Shown here: in pieces, positions 1 through 5,477 of the stretch
How the letters are laid out: every line of letters begins with the position of its first letter
How positions within the stretch are numbered: position 1 is the first letter of the stretch
Assembly: GCA_007127275.1 (NCBI GenBank)
Contig: SKZP01000078.1
Location: 1 to 6,252, forward strand
Length of the DNA stretch: 6,252 nucleotides
Source: Planctomycetota bacterium
GTDB lineage: Bacteria > Planctomycetota > UBA8742 > SKZP01
Direction: 5' to 3'
Notes under the pieces: model-generated
Told to the model about the DNA's origin: nothing
Seen by the model: the letters and a program-made list of their open reading frames with translations, nothing else
The model's database searches: none
Made by a program: the position numbers and the translations under genes

Positions 1-764
1 AGGAAGGGGAAGAGGCCGACGACGAGCGGACGCCGCAAACCCAACCCGCCGCCATGGATTGGGACGCAGCGCCCGAGGTGGTCGCGGCGGACGAGAATCC
101 GCGCGTCGCGCTTTGGCTGCGTGACGAGTCCGAGCGGTTCGAGGATGCAGTGATCACCGTGGAGCTCTTCGAGGACCTGGCGCCGAACGCGGTCGCGAAC
201 TTCCTGCGTCTCGTCGAGGAGGGTTACTACGAGGGATTGCTCGTGCACCACCTCGAACTCGACGACGCCATGATCTTCGGGGACGCGACGACCCGCGACG
301 GCATCGCCGACGAGTTGGGCGAGCACCACCCTGGCTACGAATTGCCGCTCGAGTTCCACGACGCCCTTGCGTTCGACGCGCCGGCACCGACGGAGATGGC
401 CGACGAGCTGGCCCCTGGCCAAGGTCGCGTCGCCATGCTAGCCGGCACAAGCGCCGAGCACGCCCACGGAGCCCACGTGATGATCACGCTGGCCGGCTCC
501 AGTGCCCGCAACGAAAAGAACCTGCTGCCGTTCGGCCAAGTCGTCGAGGGTATGCACCTGCTCAATCACCTCGCACTGGCAGTCCTCGCCGAAGAAGGCC
601 CCGCGGGCTACCAGGTTCCCACCGAGCCGATTCGCATCGAGCGCACGCGAATTCTCGCACAGCGTGACCACGCCTACGACGTCGAGACGGTGCCTTTCCC
701 CACGGAAGAGGAAGAGCACCGCGACCACGGTAACGAAGACGAGCAGGAGACCGAAGACGAGTAG
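1..764 (+). CDS. Cyclophilin-type peptidyl-prolyl isomerase domain protein, 3' part, catalytically degenerate
   Basis: The frame is open from the window edge, so the gene very probably starts upstream. The first in-frame ATG (54) has no Shine-Dalgarno sequence and follows an acidic linker. Numbering from that ATG, a cyclophilin fold is recognisable: a strand and helix around VELFEDLAPNAVANF (36-50), a GYYEG turn (57-61), VHH at the FHR position (64-66), MIFGD (73-77), GRVAML (125-130), HGAHVMIT (139-146) and PFGQVVEGM (160-168). Active cyclophilins use Arg in FHR, Gln in MIQGG, Gln/Phe in GSQFFIT, and Trp and His further on. Here these read His66, Phe75, His142/Val143, and no Trp or His in the last segment. 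The domain therefore looks inactive or altered in activity. The C terminus is a strongly acidic tail (about 214-236). Planctomycete proteins of this kind can carry more than one such domain, so an active copy may lie upstream; that is inference. Family fold is fairly sure, catalytic loss is by eye alignment. Confidence 0.8.
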   Translation, partial: EGEEADDERTPQTQPAAMDWDAAPEVVAADENPRVALWLRDESERFEDAVITVELFEDLAPNAVANFLRLVEEGYYEGLLVHHLELDDAMIFGDATTRDGIADELGEHHPGYELPLEFHDALAFDAPAPTEMADELAPGQGRVAMLAGTSAEHAHGAHVMITLAGSSARNEKNLLPFGQVVEGMHLLNHLALAVLAEEGPAGYQVPTEPIRIERTRILAQRDHAYDVETVPFPTEEEEHRDHGNEDEQETEDE

Positions 765-822
765 AAGTCATAATCCACCGACGGTCGTGTCGTAGCGCCA
801 TGCAATGGATGGTCGCGCACGA

Positions 823-848
823 GGCGGGCGCGGTGGCCGGCCCTACGT
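823..848 (+). repeat. 26-bp direct repeat, copy 1
   Basis: GGCGGGCGCGGTGG (823-836), a variable four bases (ccgg), then CCCTACGT (841-848). It matches copy 2 at 23 of 26 positions, all three differences falling in the four-base middle. GGCCGGCC at 835-842 is a perfect palindrome within this copy only. It resembles an interspersed intergenic repeat, but the window alone cannot show how common it is. Confidence 0.6.
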
Positions 849-892
849 TCGGATTGTTCGCCCACGTTTCCTGATTGGTTTTGTGTGCACAG

Positions 893-918
893 GGCGGGCG
901 CGGTGGTTCGCCCTACGT
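893..918 (+). repeat. 26-bp direct repeat, copy 2
   Basis: This is the second copy, starting exactly 70 bp after the first, with ttcg in the variable middle. GGGCG at its left edge can pair with CGCCC at 909-913, so the unit can fold into a weak hairpin. Function is unknown. Confidence 0.6.
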
Positions 919-948
919 ATGGTCGACACTGTGTTTTGGGCCCAACAA

Positions 949-978
949 GGGGCGGCTGCACCCGGACACGGCTGCCCC
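949..978 (+). repeat. G/C-rich hairpin
   Basis: GGGGCGGCTG (949-958) pairs with CGGCTGCCCC (969-978) in ten base pairs, two of them G-U, around a ten-base loop. No T-run follows, so it is not a classical intrinsic terminator. Confidence 0.4.
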
Positions 979-1083
979 CTCCCCTGCGCCTCGCCGAAAC
1001 GGTAGGGTAGGCGTACGACATGGCTGCGGTACAGAGTTCTTGTCAGTTTCCCGAACCGACCAGGAAATGAAGGCGAGCATTCA

Positions 1084-2643
1084 ATGAGCACGACGACAGG
1101 TACACCTCCAACCACCAATGGACGCGCCGCCGAAGCGTACGAACAACTGATCAGCCACGTGAAGGAAGCGCAACTGCTCGGCTCCACCGCGGGGCTGTTG
1201 GGGTGGGATCAGGAAACCATGATGCCCCCCAAGGGACTGCCGTTTCGCAGCCAGCAACTCGCACTACTGGCTAAGATGGCGCACGGCATGCGCACCGACC
1301 CGCGAATTGGCGAGTGGCTCGACGCGTGCGAGTCGGACACGGAGCTGACCGCTGAGCCGACCAGCGTGCCGGCCGTAAATCTGCGCGAGATTCGCCGGGA
1401 CTACGACCGCTCGACGAAGTTGCCGAGTGAGCTCGTCGTCGAGCTCAGCCAGACCTCGAGCATGGCCAAGGCTGAGTGGAAGCGTGCCCGCGAGCAGCGG
1501 GAGTTCGGCATTTTCAAGCCGCACCTCGAAAAGATTGTCGAGTTGAACCGCCGCAAGGCGGAGTGCTACGGCTGGCCCAGCGACGGTGAGCCGTGGGACG
1601 CGCTCGCCGACGGCTTCGAGCCGGGCTGCACGGCCAAAGAGGTGGAAACGGCCTTTAAGCCGCTTCGCGAGAAGCTCGTCGCGCTGCTTACCGAATTGAT
1701 GGGCTCGTCGACGCAGCCGAGTGATTCGTTCAACCGAATCAAGTTGCCGCTCGAGCAGCAAAAGAAGTTCGTGCGCTACGTCGTCGAGCAGTTCGGCTTC
1801 GACTTCGAGCGCGGCCGCCTCGACATCTCGACGCATCCCTTCTGCGGGGGCACCCACTGCAACGACGTGCGGATGACGACGCGCTTCCACGAGGACAACC
1901 TCAGCGACGCGCTCGGCAGTACCATGCATGAGGCCGGCCACGGCATCTACAACCAGGGACTGCCCGAGGAGCACATTGGCACCCCGGCCGGCGCCTCCGT
2001 CAGCCTCGGCATCCACGAGAGCCAAAGCCGCATGTGGGAGAATCAGGTCGGCCGTTCGAAGTCTTTCTGGCAGTGGCTGTATCCGAAGCTCAAAGATTTC
2101 TTCGGCGAGGCGGTTGCGGACCTGAGCTTCGACGAGGTTTACGGCTCGAACAACGTGGTCAAGCCGGACTTCATCCGCGTCGAGGCGGACGAAGCTACGT
2201 ACAACATGCACATCATGGTCCGCTTCGAGATTGAGCGCGCCATGATGAACGGCAAGCTGGAAGTGAAGGACGTGCCGGAGTACTGGAACGCGAAATACAA
2301 GGAGTACCTCGACGTCGACGTGCCGAACGACGCCAAAGGATGCCTGCAAGACATTCACTGGTCCATGGGCTCCATTGGCTACTTCCCGACCTACACGCTC
2401 GGCAATCTCTACGCGGCACAATTCTTCGACAAGGCGAAGGAAGAGATTCCCGACCTTGAGGAGCAATTCGCCCGTGGCGAGTTTTCGGCGCTGAAGACGT
2501 GGCTCAACGAGAAGATCCACAGCCACGGCAAGCGCTACCGCGCCGCCGATCTCTGCCGAGTCGTCACCGGCAAGGAGCTTAGCGCCGAGCCGCTGATGAA
2601 TCACCTCAACAGCAAACTACGGCCGCTCTACGGCCTCGCGTAG
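1084..2643 (+). CDS. M32 family metallocarboxypeptidase (carboxypeptidase Taq type)
   Basis: This 519-residue protein is a complete zinc carboxypeptidase of family M32, which removes C-terminal residues from peptides and is normally cytoplasmic. All family motifs are visible in order: HPF (251-253), DVRMT (261-265), the zinc site HEAGH (282-286), HESQSR (311-316), IRVEAD (364-369) and GCLQDIHW (419-426). His282 and His286 plus Glu312 are the expected zinc ligands; the spacing of 26 residues from the second His to the Glu matches Taq carboxypeptidase. Glu283 is the expected general base. Length is typical for the family. There is no signal peptide or membrane segment. The ATG is preceded by AAGGCGAG at a workable distance. 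The gene stands alone, with 319 bp before it and 564 bp after it, so it is probably transcribed by itself. Likely role is peptide turnover; the substrate cannot be read from sequence. Confidence 0.96.
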   Translation: MSTTTGTPPTTNGRAAEAYEQLISHVKEAQLLGSTAGLLGWDQETMMPPKGLPFRSQQLALLAKMAHGMRTDPRIGEWLDACESDTELTAEPTSVPAVNLREIRRDYDRSTKLPSELVVELSQTSSMAKAEWKRAREQREFGIFKPHLEKIVELNRRKAECYGWPSDGEPWDALADGFEPGCTAKEVETAFKPLREKLVALLTELMGSSTQPSDSFNRIKLPLEQQKKFVRYVVEQFGFDFERGRLDISTHPFCGGTHCNDVRMTTRFHEDNLSDALGSTMHEAGHGIYNQGLPEEHIGTPAGASVSLGIHESQSRMWENQVGRSKSFWQWLYPKLKDFFGEAVADLSFDEVYGSNNVVKPDFIRVEADEATYNMHIMVRFEIERAMMNGKLEVKDVPEYWNAKYKEYLDVDVPNDAKGCLQDIHWSMGSIGYFPTYTLGNLYAAQFFDKAKEEIPDLEEQFARGEFSALKTWLNEKIHSHGKRYRAADLCRVVTGKELSAEPLMNHLNSKLRPLYGLA

Positions 2644-2780
2644 CGCCGCATGGCGGACAGGGGGCGCCCGCCCGAGTGGCGTGTTGCTTCCGTAGAAGTG
2701 GCGCGCAACGGGCGCAAGCCCGCCAAGGCAAACCGGTTGCATCCGGGTCTTGTTGGACGGCAAGGATCCGCGGTTAGCGT

Positions 2781-2811
2781 GCGCAGGGCGGGCCTCCGCC
2801 TGCCCGTGCGC
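2781..2811 (+). repeat. Strong hairpin, REP-like
   Basis: GCGCA plus GGGCGGG (2781-2792) pairs with CCTGCCC, a bulged G and TGCGC (2799-2811), with a six-base loop. That is twelve pairs, one of them G-U. It lies about 140 bp after the carboxypeptidase stop and has no T-run, so it fits a repeat-type hairpin or an RNA-protecting structure better than an intrinsic terminator. Confidence 0.5.
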
Positions 2812-3167
2812 GACACGCCAACCGGGCAACGTCAGCGCCCCCCTCTCACATGATTTTGCTTCGAAGTCGGTTGCACCCAGGCGAACCTGAACACAGGGGC
2901 TTGGCTCGGTCGGTTTTGCCCCGGTTCCGTTAGCCGTTGATTGTTCGCGGTTCTTGTTCGCCCTTTGAAGCAATGCTTTGCGGGTTGATCTTCGCCTCAA
3001 AGGCCTTGCATCCCCGCTCGTGTTTTTCATCGAGTTCGACGGGGTGGGAGTTTTCTCCGCTGCGGCTCTTGGCTTGCGAGATTCCCCTCAACTCTGTGCG
3101 TTCACGCGCCGACATGGACGGCAGTGGAACGCAGTGCGCCGGCGCTGCGCCCCGGGCAAGCCATGTC

Positions 3168-3184
3168 ACGTGGTTCGACCACGT
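3168..3184 (+). promoter_or_regulatory. Perfect 7-bp dyad upstream of the 92-aa gene
   Basis: ACGTGGT, a three-base TCG spacer, then ACCACGT. The dyad ends ten bases before the AGAGGAG ribosome binding site. As DNA it could be an operator; as RNA it is a seven-pair hairpin next to the ribosome binding site. The position suggests control of the downstream pair of genes, but no regulator is known. Confidence 0.4.
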
Positions 3185-3193
3185 CTTTCGCGC

Positions 3194-3200
3194 AGAGGAG
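3194..3200 (+). promoter_or_regulatory. Ribosome binding site that fixes the start at 3208
   Basis: AGAGGAG lies seven bases before the ATG at 3208. It is the clearest Shine-Dalgarno sequence in the window and argues against the upstream in-frame ATG at 3124, which has none. Confidence 0.75.
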
Positions 3201-3207
3201 AGCAGGA

Positions 3208-3486
3208 ATGGACAGCAAAGGAATCAGCCTCGACGAATTCGTGCACCGCAAGCTGCAGCCGATCAAGGTACTCGTCGGCATGCTCAACCGGGAGATGGAG
3301 CTCAACCAGGGCGAAACGATCGAATTGCGTCGCAGCGAAGTGGACGACCTGCTCACGACACTCGAGCTCTTCATTGAAGACTTCGACCGTGTCAGCAACG
3401 TCACCGCGAAACGGATGCAGTCGAAGAGCCAGTTCGTCAAGGCGGAGCAAAAGTCGAAGGCGGCTTCGGTCAAGCACGTTGCCTAG
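3208..3486 (+). CDS. Small helical protein of unknown function (92 aa)
   Basis: I do not recognise a family. The start is set by the strong AGAGGAG site. The protein is charged and apparently all-helical: a first likely helix at about 7-34 (LDEFVHRKLQPIKVLVGMLN), a second at about 41-72 with regularly spaced Leu/Ile/Phe (VDDLLTTLELFIEDFDRV), and a Lys/Ser-rich tail (about 73-92). This looks like a helical hairpin or short coiled-coil that could dimerise. There is no signal peptide, membrane segment or Cys. The stop lies 79 bp before the PilZ gene on the same strand, so the two may be co-transcribed, and it could be a partner or adaptor for the PilZ protein; that is inference from position only. 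Codon use with G/C third positions fits a real gene. Confidence 0.75.
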   Translation: MDSKGISLDEFVHRKLQPIKVLVGMLNREMELNQGETIELRRSEVDDLLTTLELFIEDFDRVSNVTAKRMQSKSQFVKAEQKSKAASVKHVA

Positions 3487-3565
3487 CAAAAGGAAGCCGA
3501 CGCAGTTCCGTCAACTCATCAACTCGTCAGCAAGGATAAGCCGGAACGAAGGAAAGTGAACGCCC

Positions 3566-3928
3566 ATGAGTGAGCCGACCCGTACACCGCCTCCTGCCGC
3601 CACAGTGGCGGACATTCCCGCCGAGCAACGGCGGCGGCATTCGCGCGCGGCGCACCGCCAGCCGGTTCGAGTGAAGATGTCCGACCAGACCGGCCGCGTC
3701 GTCGACGAAGGCTGGGCCCGCATTGCCGACCTCTCGCCCAGCGGCGTGCGCCTGGAAGGGCTGCGCCTTTACCGACGCACCGAGATTACCGACGCGCACC
3801 GCTTCGAGCTCGTCATTGTCTTCGAAGACGGCTGCCAATACATCCAAACACGCTCCGCCCCCCGGTGGGCCGACGAAGAGGGCGACCTGGGGCTAGAGTT
3901 CGACCAGGTAGACCTGTTCACCTCCTAG
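3566..3928 (+). CDS. PilZ domain protein, probable c-di-GMP receptor
   Basis: This is a 120-residue protein made almost entirely of a PilZ domain. The arginine motif RRHSR (Arg23 and Arg27, RxxxR) precedes the first strand, and DLSPSG (55-60) is the D/NxSxxG motif; together they are the c-di-GMP binding signature and both are intact. Strands follow at about 61-65, 78-86 and 91-94, closing with LGLEFDQVD near the C terminus, as is usual for PilZ. The first 20 residues are Pro/Ala/Thr-rich and probably disordered. There is no partner domain, so it probably acts by binding another protein when c-di-GMP rises. GGAAAG lies upstream of the ATG at a slightly long spacing. It follows the 92-aa helical gene by 79 bp. 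The output (surface motility, attachment, exopolysaccharide) cannot be told. Confidence 0.88.
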   Translation: MSEPTRTPPPAATVADIPAEQRRRHSRAAHRQPVRVKMSDQTGRVVDEGWARIADLSPSGVRLEGLRLYRRTEITDAHRFELVIVFEDGCQYIQTRSAPRWADEEGDLGLEFDQVDLFTS

Positions 3929-3953
3929 TCAGCAGCCGCTGCAGGAAAGTGTC

Positions 3954-4003
3954 GTGGGTTGTTGGTGGACGAATGCCGCAACCCAGGGAGACAGTCCTGG
4001 GTT
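3954..4003 (+). repeat. AACCCAGG hairpin element, copy 1
   Basis: GTGGGTTGTTGGT (3954-3966) is followed by AACCCAGG (3980-3987), which pairs with CCTGGGTT (3996-4003) over eight perfect base pairs. TGGGTTG at 3955-3961 could pair with the same AACCCA, so two stems compete. It starts 26 bases after the PilZ stop and might end that transcript, although only TTTAT follows. Confidence 0.6.
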
Positions 4004-4065
4004 TATACGGGGCGCAAGTAACGTCAGAGTTCCCTCCGTTCGGCAAGTGAGAGGGGCTGTGTGAT

Positions 4066-4120
4066 GTGGGTTGTGGGTCATGCGCCGCCGCCCGAAAACC
4101 CAGGGCTGCCGCCCTGGGTT
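4066..4120 (+). repeat. AACCCAGG hairpin element, copy 2
   Basis: GTGGGTTGTGGGT (4066-4078) matches copy 1 at 12 of 13 positions. AACCCAGGGC (4097-4106) pairs perfectly with GCCCTGGGTT (4111-4120) over ten base pairs with a TGCC loop. Both copies have the same order and orientation, so this is a tandemly arranged intergenic repeat. Confidence 0.65.
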
Positions 4121-4280
4121 ACCCTCGGCCGCCCATTCGGGGCTACAAATGAGGCGTTCCTTCACGGCCTCCTACCGGGCATCAGAAATGGTTGGTAACG
4201 GAATGCCCGCCACTCCCACCAACTTCGCCGGTGCGTCGTATTCAACCTCATATGATGCCGCGGAAAACAAACAATTCACC

Positions 4281-4307
4281 AGCACTAGCCACCAGCCACC
4301 AGCCACC
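4281..4307 (+). repeat. AGCCACC heptanucleotide tandem repeat
   Basis: Three perfect AGCCACC units (4287-4293, 4294-4300, 4301-4307) follow a degenerate AGCACT unit (4281-4286). The last unit abuts the ATG of ddl, occupying the place where a Shine-Dalgarno sequence would be. Confidence 0.8.
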
Positions 4308-5261
4308 ATGCACAATCCACTTCACCACATTGTTGTGGCCTGCGGCGGGCCGTCGGCGGAGCGAGACGTTTCGCTGGCAAGCGGACGTGCCGTGACGGCG
4401 GCGCTCGAGTCACGAGGCTTCGCGGTGACCACCGTCGACGTGATGGAAGAGTCCGTAGAGCCCATACTCGCGGCGGCGCCGGATGCGGTGTTCCTTGCAT
4501 TGCACGGCGCCTTCGGTGAGGACGGGCGCATTCAGGCTGCGCTCAATGAGGCGTGCGTGCCGTATACCGGCTCGGGCCCCATGTCCTCACGCTTGGCCAT
4601 GGATAAGGAGCTGAGCAAGGCGGTCTGCATGACCCACGGCATCCCTACCGCGCCGTTTGCCGTCTTCGACGAGCCGCGTGCCGAGGCGGTGGTGGCGAAC
4701 TTCGTCAAGCGTCACGGGTATCCCGTCGTGCTCAAGCCCGCCTACGAAGGCTCCTCGCTCGGCGTAAGCATTGCCGACAACGCCGTCCAGGCCGCGGCCG
4801 GCGCCGCCGAGGCGTTGCGCTACGGCAACCGCGCGCTCGTCGAGGCGTTCATCCACGGCCGCGAGCTTTGCGTCACCGTCTGTGATGGCGAGCCGTGGCC
4901 CCTCGTCGAGGTGCGCCCGGCAGGACGCTTCTACGACTTCGCCGCGAAGTACAACCCGCAAAGCGGCACCGAATACACGCTGCACCCGCCCATTGGCGAG
5001 GGGTTGACGCGCATTTGCGAGCAACTCGGCGTGGCCACGTACCACGCGCTCGGCTGCCGTGGCCTCGCACGGGTCGACTTGCTGCTTTCGTCGACGGCGG
5101 GTCCGCAGGTTCTCGAGGTGAACACCATTCCCGGCATGACGCCGACGAGTCTCGCGCCAAAGGCGGCACAGGCGGCGGGCTTCGAGTTTGGCGCGCTGTG
5201 CGAGAAACTCGTTCGCAGTGCCGTGCGGGAAACCAAGTACCGCCTTCGCCGAGTCGCGTAA
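4308..5261 (+). CDS. ddl: D-alanine-D-alanine ligase
   Basis: This ATP-grasp enzyme joins two D-alanines in the cytoplasm for the peptidoglycan stem peptide (317 aa, normal length). The N-terminal domain opens with VVACGGPSAERDVSL (9-23), including the D-Ala-binding Glu18, and has HGAFGEDG (66-73). The ATP-grasp part has Lys100, LKPAYEGSSLGVS (142-154) with Lys143, and the loop FYDFAAKY (208-215). It ends with ARVD (Arg255, Asp257) and LEVNTIPGMTPTS (269-281) with the metal ligands Glu270 and Asn272 and substrate Ser281. The Lys214-Tyr215 pair is the one found in D-Ala-D-Ala enzymes rather than D-Ala-D-lactate ligases. The start at 4308 puts the first strand seven residues in, as the family requires, although no Shine-Dalgarno sequence precedes it. 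It is followed 216 bp later by an ftsQ-like gene, the order seen in many division and cell wall clusters. Confidence 0.96.
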   Translation: MHNPLHHIVVACGGPSAERDVSLASGRAVTAALESRGFAVTTVDVMEESVEPILAAAPDAVFLALHGAFGEDGRIQAALNEACVPYTGSGPMSSRLAMDKELSKAVCMTHGIPTAPFAVFDEPRAEAVVANFVKRHGYPVVLKPAYEGSSLGVSIADNAVQAAAGAAEALRYGNRALVEAFIHGRELCVTVCDGEPWPLVEVRPAGRFYDFAAKYNPQSGTEYTLHPPIGEGLTRICEQLGVATYHALGCRGLARVDLLLSSTAGPQVLEVNTIPGMTPTSLAPKAAQAAGFEFGALCEKLVRSAVRETKYRLRRVA

Positions 5262-5285
5262 TGGTCGAAAAGGGAGTGAGGGAGC

Positions 5286-5411
5286 ACGTGAAAGACACTT
5301 TGTTTTCGGGTACGAGGCGAGCGTGCAGGCGAGCGAAGGGCGTCAGCCCTCCGAGGTGAATTCACGTCAAAGTGTGTCTTGCCTCGCAGGACCCACGCTC
5401 TGCGCTCGCCT
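5286..5411 (+). repeat. Cluster of interleaved inverted repeats between ddl and the ftsQ-like gene
   Basis: Several arms pair across the 216-bp spacer: ACGTGAA (5286-5292) with TTCACGT (5361-5367); AAGACACTTTG (5292-5302) with CAAAGTGTGTCTT (5368-5380, two extra bases); CGAGGC (5313-5318) with GCCTCG (5381-5386); GAGCGTG (5319-5325) with CACGCTC (5394-5400); and AGGCGAGCG, present twice directly (5315-5323, 5327-5335), with CGCTCGCCT (5403-5411). A small hairpin AGGGC-GTCA-GCCCT sits between them at about 5337-5350. No open frame here looks coding. Confidence 0.55.
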
Positions 5412-5477
5412 TAAATGCTCCGGGTATGCCTTGATTCATCAGCCGCGACTTCATCTCGCACCCCCACTACGCACGCC

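Larger units (their letters stand above)
765..1083. other. Intergenic spacer with direct repeats and a hairpin
   Basis: This 319-bp stretch separates the cyclophilin and carboxypeptidase genes. The short open frames across it look non-coding: they lack ribosome binding sites and have Arg/Gly/Pro-rich, unfamiliar translations. It holds a 26-bp direct repeat in two copies, a G/C-rich hairpin at 949-978, and an AAATGAAGGCGAG stretch just before 1084 that probably serves as the ribosome binding region of the next gene. I see no convincing promoter pair or terminator with a T-run. Confidence 0.6.
2644..3207. other. Long gene-free spacer with G/C-rich hairpins
   Basis: The first half (to about 2850) is dense in GGGC/GCCC pairs: a GGGCGCCC palindrome (2662-2669), GGGC-GCAA-GCCC (2710-2721) and a strong hairpin at 2781-2811. 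The middle (about 2850-3100) is richer in T and has no coding bias. Open frames crossing it on both strands have unfamiliar translations and no ribosome binding sites. A weak GGGGC/GCCCC pairing joins 2896-2900 and 2918-2922. Near the end lie a GCGCCGGCGC palindrome (3136-3145) and a perfect dyad (3168-3184). A small RNA, a long leader for the next gene or a decayed gene are all possible; none is demonstrated. Confidence 0.5.
3929..4307. other. Intergenic spacer rich in hairpin repeats
   Basis: This stretch lies between the PilZ and ddl genes. It contains two copies of a hairpin-bearing element (about 3954-4010 and 4066-4120) and ends in a heptanucleotide tandem repeat that touches the ddl start codon. 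The ddl reading frame stays open back to 4071, but the sequence upstream of 4308 translates into a low-complexity stretch foreign to the Ddl family. A TATGAT at 4251-4256 could be a -10 element but lacks a matching -35. Confidence 0.55.

Noticed and set aside
1040..1068. TTGTCA with a downstream hexamer as promoter of the M32 gene
   Set aside because: The matching -10 position reads GGAAAT, too far from consensus, and would sit inside the ribosome binding region.
765..1083. Small proteins or a CRISPR array in the first spacer
   Set aside because: Only two repeat copies are present and the open frames lack ribosome binding sites and coding bias.
1264..2604. 446-codon open frame on the minus strand across the M32 gene
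   Set aside because: It is the antisense shadow of a gene with all M32 motifs; its Val/Arg/Leu-rich translation matches no family I know.
3124..3207. Earlier ATG at 3124 for the 92-aa protein
   Set aside because: It has no Shine-Dalgarno sequence and would translate through the dyad and the AGAGGAG site.
3511..3525. TCAACTC twice in the spacer before the PilZ gene
   Set aside because: Only two short copies; likely chance and no functional reading.
2937..3559. Two overlapping plus-strand open frames of 146 and 193 codons
   Set aside because: They overlap the better supported 92-aa gene in other frames, have no ribosome binding site, and their 3' parts are shifted readings of that gene.
4251..4256. 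TATGAT as a -10 promoter element for ddl
   Set aside because: No -35-like hexamer at a suitable distance; one hexamer alone is not evidence.
4071..4307. N-terminal extension of Ddl from the ATG at 4071
   Set aside because: It would translate a hairpin repeat and a tandem repeat; Ddl proteins begin just before the first strand, which fits 4308.
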